From assembly GCF_964340395.1 (NCBI RefSeq), contig NC_135559.1:15579563-15643562 (forward strand): DNA of 64,000 nt. Direction: 5' to 3'. The stretch is from Glandiceps talaboti. Taxonomy: Eukaryota > Hemichordata > Enteropneusta > Spengelidae. Each line of letters starts with the position of its first letter. Positions within the stretch are counted from its first letter, which is position 1. The notes below the pieces were generated by a model. The model was not told the origin of the DNA. It saw only the letters and a list, made by a program, of their open reading frames with translations, and searched no databases. Of the stretch, positions 12,168 to 22,822 are shown piece after piece. The position numbers and the translations under genes are program-made.

Positions 12168-12253
12168 GCCTGTCACGAGCACGATGTACTCGTGACAGGC
12201 GCCGTATACGAGCACGACGTGATCGTGACCGGCGCCTGTCAGCAGATTCGGCC
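12168..12253. repeat. Nested GC-rich inverted repeats
   Basis: GCCTGTCACGAG at 12,168-12,179 pairs perfectly with 12,189-12,200 around a 9-base loop. A second inverted pair, TGACAGGCGCC at 12,193-12,203 and 12,231-12,241, overlaps the first, so two alternative cruciforms are possible. The stretch 12,225-12,253 recurs in reverse orientation at 63,386-63,414 with one mismatch in 29 bases. This marks the end of a dispersed element. The block stands out as GC-rich between very AT-rich flanks. Confidence 0.8.
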
Positions 12254-12534
12254 CAAAAAAAATAAGTTGAAAAAAAATACTTAAAAAATATAAAATAAAT
12301 AAAAAAATATATTTTGACTTTCAATTATATATAATCGTCAAAAAAAATTCTGATTTGACGAAAAATAAAACAATATTCTCAAATAAATGAAAATGTATTT
12401 CAATTAAAATAATGTGCACATGGAATAAAAGTACATAAACGGTTAAAATTAGTTTGTAAGTACGACAAATATAAAATACACTACAGCTAAAATAAAATAA
12501 TAATTTTGGCCTGAACGGGTTTGACATATACTAC
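12254..12534. other. Very AT-rich noncoding stretch
   Basis: A and T homopolymer-rich sequence with no exon. It borders the GC-rich hairpin block and the start of the repeat copy at 12,535. Confidence 0.5.
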
Positions 12535-13620
12535 ATGTATAACCTGAGTAGCCTTACGTTTCTACAAGTTTGGTTTAAGTTAGGGATGCTTTTTTATTTC
12601 ACCTGACATATTTCGACAGTGGCATGTTAGATGCTTCGATATCTTGTAAGTTACAATATCTTTTTTTATCGTTTTGTTGTTTCAGTTTTCCATCGTGTGC
12701 AGCGTGTAACCCCATTTCATCATGCAGAGTAATTTTTAAAATAGTGAACAAACATACGTATCCATCACCTGCTTGACGATTGAGTCAATGTTTTTGCTGG
12801 TGTTGGTGTCTCTCTTTATAGGAAGGTCAAACTATGTATCGACGCTGGGGTAATTTTCCAATGTTTCCTTTGGAGCGACAGTGTGAATAGATTTGTTGCG
12901 TTGTTCTCGATTCTGTGGAAGTGCAGACACGGTACTGAAGACCATAGATGCCATAAAAACAACTGTAGTTTCACACTAAGTATATATATACTTAGGAGCC
13001 GGCCATTTTTAACTGGCTGGGGGGGGGGGGGGCTATGTTTGAGGTTGATCATGAATGGTACCAATCTGACCGCCAGCTCCGATTACCAAAGCCAAAAATT
13101 ATCCCCAATGAAGACCGCATCTACCCCCCACCCTGCGCATGTATTGACAAGATATAGATATTGATATAAAGTATTATATGGTCTTACTATCATTTTGTTG
13201 ATATAACATCATTTGAATTTAATTACATATTGCTATTGAAAAACATAAATGGTTTTAATATAGTTATTTTTTCTCTGCTAACCTGGTCTCTATCAAACAT
13301 CATTTTAGGGTATCTCAGTACATAGCATCAATTCTCCGGTTAAAGATTACATGCCAGTTGCTTCTATCCAAATTGGTCTATAAACACATTAAGCAAATAT
13401 TGACAGTAAGCAACATAAATCTTCATTCTTCTACACTGTGGTTTGAAAATGTACAAGAATGTGAAGAATCAAGTACAACTTTCTGTGCGATATATTCCTA
13501 CAAAATTTGCCCTATTTTCAATGTTCTATGGCACCCATTAGTACACTATGAAGTAGTTAATTCTATAATCCTTCCACCTTTTTATTCAGAGCAGGATTAT
13601 AGAAATTGATTGAGTAAACA
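12535..13620. repeat. Diverged direct repeat, copy 2
   Basis: Counterpart of 9,470-10,450 (see there for shared blocks). It carries a G16 run at about 13,017-13,032 where copy 1 has a short GGGGAGAGGG. Reading frames inside are not shared with copy 1. Confidence 0.75.
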
Positions 13621-13711
13621 CAAAATATTAGTTCAGACATTAGTTAAAAGTGATGTGTATCCTTATAAGCAATGTCAAGGGTATGTGCATGTAATGGATC
13701 ACAGAATGAAA

Positions 13712-15082
13712 GGTCTCATTTGCTGTAATAAATAACTCGATCAGAAGTCATTTCATGGCACTAAAACGACTAATACTCTACACTGATATCGATGTTACCC
13801 AAAATGACCCCTCCCCCTTGAAGTGGCCTTTTCCAAAATGATAACGTCCTACCAAAACACCATCAGCCCTAAGCTTGTTGCAAATGACCGACTACTTACC
13901 ACTGTAAAACGTTTATTCACTGTTTGAGATTACTCGTTAAACTATGCTGTCATTTGCCATAATAGGTTTTGTACAATATTAAACTCATCTGGAAGTCAGA
14001 TCCACGGGTTAATCTGTACCTGCACTGTATTTACATTCCAACTTGCATTTTTTGTCTCGTAAGTTATATTTCATAAAATTGTAAACAAAAGGTATATATT
14101 TTCAACGTAGGTAGTTTACTGCTTAAGTAGATCACAAATATAAGTGGCTAGAAATTGTATTTCATCATTTAGAGTTTAACAAGCTTGCAAAGCCGATATC
14201 TGTAATTATAAAAGCAATTGTTACAGCAGACGTAGTCGATTGTCACTGTTATTTTAATATAGTGTATTGTGTACCATATTAATATTATAATTGTACATCT
14301 CTAGCTCTAGTATGCGCAGATGGAGGGTATCATATAATCGTTAATCTCAACCCCCCCGTAGAATATGTCCGTGCCGTAAGCATTGCTTTCCAGAAGGACG
14401 TTTGCAAACACAGAGATCGTCCTCATGTAAATACACAACCAAGTTTGACCAGTGTATTGTATACTTTGACTATTCAGACGAACATTTTTTTCAAAACAAT
14501 ATTAGAGATGAACTGCGCCAAAATTATAATGTGTTATTTAATAACCGATTCAACAGGAAAATAGCTAAAACAAATCGGTATATTATCATAAACGTTGCCA
14601 TGCTGTCAATATTTAAACGTGCGCTAAGATAACTATTGCGAGCACTTTCGATGTTGAAAACAGCATCACCTTTCCCCAAGATAAGTTGTAGGTTGTACAT
14701 ATGCAGGCGTAGTAATGAGATACTTAGATAGATTGTATGAGTTTTAATCAATGTTCAATCGGTCTTTATTGAATAGCAAAATGCCATGACATGCAGCTCT
14801 GGTCTTTGAACTACGCAAACCAGGTTACTTATTAATTAAACATGATTCTAAATGTTTAAACTATGGACCAGTTGCATCCTTATCAAATTGAAATCAAATT
14901 GTGTATACAATCTTTTTACAAAATTAGACAGTTGAAGACCGGTCGGTACAAAGCACAGGTACAGGTCAGATCAGATCAGGCCAGGCCATCCAAAGATGTG
15001 AATCCAAAATTATATTTTTGTAGACTTTCGATTAGTTGTCACCAGGTTATATTTTCACAACAATTCGCCATAAGTTATCCTT
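13712..15082. repeat. Repeat family copy A
   Basis: From TTGCTGTAATAAATAAC to TTTTAGCA this segment is collinear with 17,891-19,590 (B) and 31,345-32,975 (C). Shared landmarks include GACCCCTCCCCCTTGAA, TTGCATTTTTTGTCTCGT, AACAAGCTTGCAAAGCCGAT, GTTGCCATGCTGTCAATATT and GACCGGTCGGTACAAA. A is more diverged than B is from C. Similarity to B and C stops exactly at TTTTAGCA, where B and C continue into Polinton-like coding remnants, so A may be a solo end of the same element. Confidence 0.8.
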
Positions 15083-16360
15083 TTAGCACAACTGAACTGA
15101 TAAGGCATGGTGTGGTGTCGGTCCTTTTGTCTGTTGGTATGTCTATTTGTCTGTCCATGTGTGAGTGAGTGAGTGAGTGAGTGAGTGAGTGTGTGTGTAT
15201 GTGTATGTGTGTGTGTTTGTGTGTGGACAAATTAAACTCAAAAACTGTCACACCGATTGGCTTTGTATTTGGTGGGAACATTGCTTTTGGTGTCTAGTTG
15301 GGAAATTCTTCACAGAAAAATGATCGCATGACAGGTGTCTGATTCGGGTCATAAAATGTCATATTTGGTTGAAAAACATTTAATTTCAAAACAACTGAGC
15401 AGATTGGGCTGAAATTTAATGGGGATGCATTTGGGCATGTATAGATGAATAAAATACTAAGCATATAATGATATCATCAGCGATATGCAAATTCGGTGTA
15501 AAATGTCAAGTTTGGTAAAAAAAAAAAATATATAGACAACTGGAAAAACATTCCGAAAGTGTATGTAAATGTGCCTAGCAACAAGATCACGCCCATAGAA
15601 GCAGCCAAATGATCGCATATATTGCAAAGGTAACAACAGGGATTAATGGATAAATGGATAAACGTTCAAAAAATGTATGCAAATATACCTAGCAACAAGG
15701 CCACGCCCATAACAACGGCCAAATGAATGTGTATATTGCAAGGATAACTACAAGGCTGGAAAAGCAACTGGATTGATAAAAACATAGTGAAAATTAATGC
15801 CCTCCATAAGTCCTAATTTTTTTGTCAAGATGTCATGTTTCCGTTAACAGGTTTCATATGGAAAGGTCAAAGGTTAATCAGCGGGTGATATAATAAGTCT
15901 TTAGAATTTAACTGTTGAAATATTGTGTGTAATAATAGGAATATTTCAAAGTTAGCCTTATAATCAATCTGTACTATATGAATATGCTTTGATATATACT
16001 GATACGTATGTTGCATCAAAGGTCAATGAAAGGTGGCACAAAAAATCGGGTCAGATGATGGGTACATTCTATGCTTTGTAATTGTTGATTTTCATCATTG
16101 GGCACCTACCATTTATACTCACTTCTTTTGCATGCAATGTAACAAATACTTACAATAGACTTTGATTTCTACTTGCCTATGACACACTCTATGATACATA
16201 TCTAAATGCACGTGCTCTGTGTGAGCGATGATGGCTAGCTGTTATGGCTGTCCAGATAGATATCACTTGAGCGGTTCAGAGTATTTATAGACTTACATGC
16301 TTACATTGTTGAATTAGAAATCATGAAAAAGAAGGTGAAATTTGTCATGGAAACCAATAA
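15083..16360. repeat. Noncoding insert between inverted ends, with (GAGT)n
   Basis: This 1.3-kb block separates copy A's right part from its inverted match at 16,375-16,490. It holds a (GAGT)n tract at about 15,161-15,191 with GT-rich continuation, and two related blocks (15,560-15,640 and 15,670-15,750) that share CCTAGCAACAAG and CACGCCCATA. A similar block in reverse orientation lies near 35,800-35,840. No coding sequence seen. Confidence 0.55.
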
Positions 16361-16374
16361 ATATTGCAAATAAA

Positions 16375-16605
16375 ACATGACGGATCTTCAGATCCGAATG
16401 TGAATCCAAAAATAAAATTCAGTCAATACCTGACCTGGCCTGGCCTGGCTTGGACTGTACCTGTGTTTTGTACTGACCAGTTCAAGACATTCGAGATTGA
16501 GTACTTTGTTCTTTACCCAATGAACTCTAGTATAGACTCGCTCTCAACCCACTGGCCTTGCTACGTGTCATTATTTCACATCAACTTTGATCAAGTAGGA
16601 TAGCT
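16375..16605. repeat. Inverted copies of repeat-family ends
   Basis: Bases 16,384-16,487 are the reverse complement (diverged) of 14,928-15,010 in copy A and 19,385-19,492 in copy B, including CTGTACCTGTGTTTTGTACTGACC and the CCTGGCCTGG tract. Bases 16,486-16,600 are the diverged reverse complement of 35,290-35,405, sharing TGCTCTCAACCCACTGGCCTT-like sequence. These inverted matches make the region look like terminal or subterminal inverted repeats of a larger element. Confidence 0.65.
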
Positions 16606-19574
16606 GTGATTTCACATAGAGTCATTGTTCTAGAAGAGAAGAGAGGTACGTGAGCTTTCCACCTGAATATTCCAGATAGCATTTAAGATCAGGTCATATG
16701 TAAATTGTTCATGCGTAGAATAAATGTTGATCACACCAGTGGAAAACATTTGTTAATCTGATAGCCAGTATTTAGTGTTTAGAGCTGTAGTTATTTAATG
16801 AATATATGTCACAGTAAAAACTAGCGCCAGTCACCTTGTTAACAAGTGTTAATCTGTGTTTAATCAAAACACGACAATTTTTAGTTTACTATACTACAAT
16901 TAATATAACATTAGTAGCTAAACTAAGATATTAACAATTAATGCTGTTGTCTGATGTTTGTAATTTAGTAGGGCATATGATAACGTTACGTTACATTCGG
17001 TAAAATATGCCAAAATTCAAAATATAACATTTCTGGACTTTTGTTTATGTGCTGGAACGGGCAGAAATTATGGCACAAAAGAAATTTGGGAGCGATCGAG
17101 GGGCCTTGAAAGTGCTGATGTTCGCGGAATTGGGAGGGGTGATATGTTGCTCCTGATTAACCACAGGGGCGTATGACAGGCCATGTGTCGCAATATTCGA
17201 TAAAAATATTTTCATGCAAAAAAGAATCATATTTGTATTCGTAGTATTTGTTTTCATAGGTTAATTTACACATTTGAATTCGTAAAATCGTTTTTTTTTA
17301 ATGTTAAAAATCATTGTTTATATTCGTAGATTTCATCATCATGTTACTTTTCATCCGTGTATTTTTATGTTCGTTAAACATTTTACATTTCTGTTTGTTA
17401 AACATCCATTTTGTTTGTGCTTTTCAATATTGTTATTGATAAATCATTTTATATTCGTATTCATTTGCATTGACTTCATCAGCTATGAGACCTTCACCAA
17501 TTACAAGAGGTGTGGTGGGGATCAAGCCCGGTATGTTGTATATTAAAATGGAGACCCTCCCTCAATTTCCTTTCTCTGAAATTTGGCCCTATCCCTGTTC
17601 AAACATTTCAATGAAAAAACTTCCTTAACACCATTCCAGCTCGTTGTGACATAATTTTTAGAGCTCAAGATTACACTAGAGACAAGGATTTTTCTGTAGT
17701 AAGATCCAATCACATTAAATTGATAGGCACATGTTCTTTCCTACTATTTCCACCTCAATGCGTTTGTGTTTGTGTTAAATCAATACCTACGTTTAGATTT
17801 AATTTGGCTGAGCTGACGGCCAGAATTCCCAAAGCCTAGATTAGTGCAAAGACAACCCCAGGACCTTGGTCAAAACCTCCACTCCACCACACTGAAATAA
17901 ACGGTTTTATTTGCTGTAGTAAATAACAGTTACTGCATCAGAAGTCATTTCATGCCACTAAAATGACTAATGCTCTACATTGACATCGATCATGTTGTTA
18001 CCCAATTTGACCCCTCCCCCTTGAAAGTTCGTTTACCAAAATGTTACCGTCCTACAAAGACACCATCAGCCCCGAGCTAGTTGCAAATGACCAACCCTTT
18101 ACCGCTGTCAAAAGTAAAAATTAGTAAAACACTTTAGTCACTTTTTGAGGTTAGTCGTTGTTTTTACTATGCTGTTATTTGTCACAGGATCTGTACAATA
18201 TTAAACTCATCTGGAAATCAGATCCAGGGGACAATCTATACCTGCGCACTTTATTTACATTCCAACTTGCATTTTTTGTCTCGTGATTTATATCTTATAA
18301 AATTGTAAACAAAAGATATATATTCCCAATTTCAGTCTGAGGTAATTTATTGCTTAAGTTGATCACATAATGTGTAAATATCAGTGGCTATAAATTGTAT
18401 TTTTGGAGAAATATAAGCATGAGTTAGAGCTTAACAAGCTTGCAAAGCCGATATCTGTAATTATAAAAGCGATTTCCGATACAATACGCGGTAGTTGATT
18501 GTAACTGTTATTTTAATATAGTGTATTGTGTACCGTATTAAAATTGTCTATCTCTAGCTATACTGTGCGCAGAGGGACGGTCTCACACAATTGTACACCT
18601 CATTATCTCTGACTAGCAAGAAGGGGGGGGGGGGCTGACTACCAGAATTCTTGAATTAAATGAAGGCTGTAAAATATGTTTGTCACAGGATCTGTACAAT
18701 ATTAAACTCATCTGGAAATCAGATCCAGGGGACAATCTATACCTGCGCACGCCTCCACCGTAGAATCTCCTTGTACCCTAAGCATTGCTTTCGAGAAGCA
18801 CGTTTGCAAACACAGACATCGTCCTTTTTTCAACGTAAATACACAACCAAGTTTGACTAATGTATTGCATACTTTGACCATTGAGACAAACATTTTAAAA
18901 ATAATACGAGAGAGATGAACTGCACAAAAATTATAACGTGTTATTCAATAACTGATTATTAAGCTACATGTATGATTTTACAGGCAAATAAGCAAAAGAC
19001 GATAAATTGTCACACACGTTGCCATGCTGTCAATATTTAAACGCTCGCTAAGATAACGATTGTAAGCAGCATCACCTTTCCCCTAGATAAGTTGTAGGTT
19101 GTACATATGCAGGCGTAGTAATGAGATACTTAGATAGATTTTATGAGTTGTAATCAATGTTCAATCCATCTTTATTGAATAGCAAAATGCCATAACATGC
19201 AGCCCTGGCCTTTGAACTGCGCAAATCAGGTTGCTTATTAATTAAACGTAATACTAACTTATGGTTATCATGTTTAAATTATGGCCCAGTTGCATCCTTA
19301 TCATAAACATACAAAGACCATTCATTGGTACCAAGCTGGGTCATTTCATTGAAAACAAATTGTGCCAACAATCACTTTATTAAATTGAAGACCGGTCGGT
19401 ACAAAACACAGGTACAGGCCAGGTCAGATCAGGTCAGGCCAGACCAGCCCAGGTAACGACTGAACTTTTTAAACGTTCACATTCAGATCCAAAGATGTGA
19501 ATCCACTATTATATTTGTTGTAGATTTCCGATTAGTTGTCACCGGGTTATATTTTCTCAGCAATTCGCCACCAG

Positions 19575-19885
19575 TTATCTTTTTAGCATAAAATACTTTT
19601 CAAAAATATCCATATTCAATAAAACTTCTATAATTTCATAATCTAATTTATTATCAAATAATTGATGTAAATCACCATATTTTACATTTAATTCGTTTGT
19701 AAATTCTAAAGTAAAATTTCTTTAACTGGGGGGTATCTTCTTTCGTAAAAGGCGTTGGTTGTTTGTTGATGATAAGATCTTCTAAACATATCTTCTGGCA
19801 TAAACATTATATATATTTTACTTACAAATAAGTCATTGAAAATGACATAGACCCCGCTATGATTGGGTTTTAAGGAACTTGCAGT
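19575..19885 (-). pseudogene. Unrecognised decayed coding remnant (copy B)
   Basis: On the minus strand two coding-like segments lie in tandem but in different frames. The upstream one reads VYVIFNDLFVSKIY...MPEDMFRRSYHQQTTNAF; the downstream one reads RNFTLEFTNELNVKYGDLHQ and ends FEKYFMLKR before a stop at 19,575. A frameshift at the C run near 19,730 separates them. The same remnant is present in copy C (32,962 to about 33,270). The protein is not recognised; its position next to a Polinton-like integrase suggests it came from the same element. Coding origin is inferred only from composition and conservation of both copies. Confidence 0.45.
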
Positions 19886-19953
19886 TTATGTTGTCATTTT
19901 CAAACTTGGTTAAAGTTGTTTGGCCTCATACGGTTGTTTTTGATATCACTACT

Positions 19954-20700
19954 CTGTTCAAGCATGTCTGAGTTATGGCTTTGGACATGAAAACTGTGCC
20001 AACAAAATGGCTGCCAGGCAGCCATATCGGATTGTATCACGATGAAAATGGATATACACATGTATTTCACAGAACACTGTGCTAATGCAAACTTTGAATG
20101 AGATCTGTTCAAGCATGTCTGAGTTATGGCTTTGGACATGGAAAATTTACAAACAACAAAATGGCTGCCAGACAGCCATATTGGATCGTATAACGACAGC
20201 AATGAATATGCACATTTATGTGTTAGAACACTGTCCTAATACCAACTTTGAATGAAATCTGTTCAAGCATGTCTGAGTTATGGCTTTGGACATGGAATAT
20301 TCGCAAACAAAATGGCTTCTGGCAGCCATATCGGATTGTATCACAACGAAAATGGATATGCACATATATGTCATAGAACACTGTGCCATTACCAACTTTG
20401 AATGAGATCTGTTCAAGCATATCTGAGTTATGGCTTTGGACATGGAAAATTCGCAAACACAATGGCTGCCAGGTAGCCATATTGGATCGTATCACGACAG
20501 CAATAAATATGCACATGTATGCCATATAACACTGTCCTAATAGCAACTTTGAATGAGATCTGTTCAAGCATGTCTGAGTTATGGCTTTGGACATGAATCA
20601 TATCATGAAACAAATTGACGTGCATATGTATGCCATAGTATGATGCCCCTGTACCAAGTTTGAAAAAAATTTGGACCAGGCATCTCCAAGAAATGGCTGC
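19954..20700. repeat. 151-bp tandem array, 5 units (copy B)
   Basis: The phrase CTGTTCAAGCATGTCTGAGT starts at 19,954, 20,105, 20,259, 20,409 and 20,560, a period of 150-154 bp. The unit includes a conserved AAAATGGCTGCCAG...AGCCATATTGG segment, which is itself a short inverted repeat (GGCTGCC...GGCAGCC). The last unit is truncated and followed by a GGACGGACGGACAGA-type tract at 20,700-20,760. Copy C has only three units. The chained reading frames on the minus strand (CLNRSHSK... repeats) reflect the period being close to a multiple of three. Confidence 0.9.
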
Positions 20701-21194
20701 GGACGGACGGACAGATGGAAGGGCAAACAGACGCATAGACACACGGACAGACGGAACCCAATACATAGGTCACCGTCCAGACATTGTCTGCCGGGGACTA
20801 AAAAAACATATTGCCACCATATACGGATCATATTACCATATTTATCCTGAAATATATTGTGATTTTTAGTATCCTGTATAATTTCCAACACCCAATACTC
20901 ATTTAAAAGCCTTGCCTCTTTATTATCATGAGGGTCAGGTAACAATCCATCCTCTTAAAATAATTCTGTTTCTCACAATCCTTCATAAACCCTAAGATAA
21001 TTTGACATATTGTACATCTTTTAATTTAGCTCATGTAGCAGTAATCAGAATATGTATGTTTGCATCGTAGTGAAACCCACTCAAGCTCTATATTGAAACC
21101 AATTAAATCTCTATATTTGTTTAAAATTTGTTTTACATGTATATAATTTTCACCACACATATATATTATAACTTGACAATATTTTCAATTGGTT

Positions 21195-21933
21195 CCTAAC
21201 AAATGAATTTAGCATCATAGCCCTTCCATTTAACTAAAGCATGTTGCTTTCCTTTCCTTTTATTTTTCACTATCGTTTCAACTTTGTAAACCTCAGACTT
21301 ATCCATATATGGTGACAGTTCTGTTCATAAAACGTGCCTTCAATGACTTCTCCTTGTAAATCCTGTAATTTGTAAACAGTGACTTGGCCCATGAATGATT
21401 TACTTAATCTTAAAAGTTCTTGAGTCTAATTTGGTAGATAACCTTTTGCAAATACAGTTATATATTTTGATATTCTGAATATATCACCAATGTTAAATTG
21501 AGGTGCTCCATATGAAGAAGTCAGATAGAATCCAAATATGTTAAACCAAACAATACCTAGCTTCATTCTCTTCTTGTATTGGATTCCCATGAATTGAACT
21601 GTGATATGTATTATTATATCTCTCAATAATTCATCAATATGATCGATCCATTTTCTGGTTTGTTTCTCTGTGAGATATTTTCTACATTTTAATGTCCTGT
21701 TAAATCTCTATAATCGATGCTTTCTTATCTGACTTCGTACTAAACCATTTAAAGTCTTCTTTCTCAAATAGCTCTTTAACATGTTTATCATAGAACTCCT
21801 TACCTTCTTCAAATTTAATTTTGTTCGGCTTTCGCTCTTTGAATATTTCTACAAAGGTTGCAGCCATTTCTTCATCACAGTGTTTGCTTTTCAATGGAAT
21901 ACAATATACATCAATAACTGTCAACATGTTCTT
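21195..21933 (-). pseudogene. Polinton-like integrase with chromodomain, decayed (copy B)
   Basis: Reading right to left, an rve-type integrase core remnant begins MLTVIDVYCIPLK, followed by EEMAATFVEIFKERKPNKI, EFYDKHVKELFEKEDFKWF and, after frameshifts, SYGAPQFNIGD...RISKY...FAKGYLPN. A C-terminal tail with VYKLQDLQGEVIEGTFYEQ follows. At 21,200-21,302 a chromodomain-like stretch ends ALVKWKGYDAKF. Integrase plus C-terminal chromodomain is the architecture of Polinton/Maverick integrases, which copy the element into host DNA. Frameshifts are present, the second catalytic Asp position reads Glu (EEGKEF), and the N-terminus is lost where the (GTA)n tract starts. Non-functional. Confidence 0.7.
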
Positions 21934-22110
21934 GTAGTAGTAGTAGTTGTAGTAGTGGTAGTAGTAGTAGTAGTAGTAGGAGGAGGAGGAGATGTAGTAG
22001 TAGTAGTAGTAGTAGTGTAGTAGTATGTAGGAGTAGTAGTAGTAGTGGTAGTAGTAGTAGTAGTTTAATAGTAGTGGTAGTAGTTTAATAGCAGTGGTAG
22101 TAGTAGTAGT

Positions 22111-22155
<45 letters not shown>

Positions 22156-22223
22156 GTAGTAGTAGTAGTAGTAGTAGTAGTAGCAGCAGTGTAGTAGTAG
22201 TAGTAGTAGTAGTGGTGGTGTTG

Positions 22224-22264
<41 letters not shown>

Positions 22265-22661
22265 GGTGGTAGTAGTGTAGTGGCAGAAGTAGTAGTGGTG
22301 TAGTGGTAGTAGTTGTAGTAGTAGTTTGGTAGTAGTAGTGGTAGTAGCAGTAGTTGTAGTACTGGTAGTAGTAGTGGTAGTAATAGTAGTACCAGTGGTG
22401 GTAGTGGTGGTGGCGGTAGTAGTAGTAGTGGTGGTGGTGGTAGTAATAGTAGTAGAAGTGGTGTTTTGGTGGTGGTGGTGGTAGTAGTAGTAGTCGTCGT
22501 GGTAGTGGTGGTGGTGGTGGTGGTGGTGGTGGTAGTAGTAGTAGTATAGTAGTTTTATGTAGTAGTAGTAGTAGTAATAGTAGTAGTAAAGGTGGTAGTA
22601 GTAGTAGTAGTGGCGGTAGTAGTAGTAGTAGAGGTAGTTGTAGTAGTAGTAGTAGTAGTAG
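21934..22661. repeat. (GTA)n microsatellite with GTG, GGA and ATT variants, 730 bp
   Basis: Trinucleotide repeats dominated by GTA/GTG, interrupted by (ATT)n at about 22,112-22,157. Its left edge replaces the integrase sequence that continues in copy C. Its right edge is the 3' end of the minus-strand LINE (AAAA then CTA repeats when read on the minus strand). Poly-Val reading frames are artefacts. Confidence 0.95.
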
Positions 22662-22822
22662 TTTTCAAAGTATCTTTAATGCCAGGCTGCTAAAAGATGT
22701 ACATTTCAGTAATTAAATACATTATTTACATAAGTACATTGAGGAAAAAAATATACTAGGTCATCAAAAATATATACAGACTGGAATGTGACAACTTAGC
22801 TTAATAGAAACCAATGGTAATG

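Larger units (their letters stand above)
16606..21936. repeat. Large direct repeat, copy B (5.3 kb)
   Basis: Copy B is near-identical to 29,441-34,770 (copy C) over its whole length except for four differences: a 610-bp Penelope-like insertion present only in C, two extra 151-bp tandem units in B, a roughly 290-bp deletion in C at the integrase C-terminus, and small indels. B is cut off at CTTGTA, where the (GTA)n tract begins, while C continues. The first 1.3 kb and the A-like 1.7 kb are noncoding; the rest carries decayed Polinton-like genes on the minus strand. A 61-residue open frame before 17,840 ending in TARIPKA is kept in both copies, but I do not recognise it. Confidence 0.85.

Noticed and set aside
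17301-17546. 81-codon hydrophobic frame shared by B and C
   Set aside because: Conservation follows from the DNA-level identity of the two repeats; the frame is TTT/ATT driven and has no domain.
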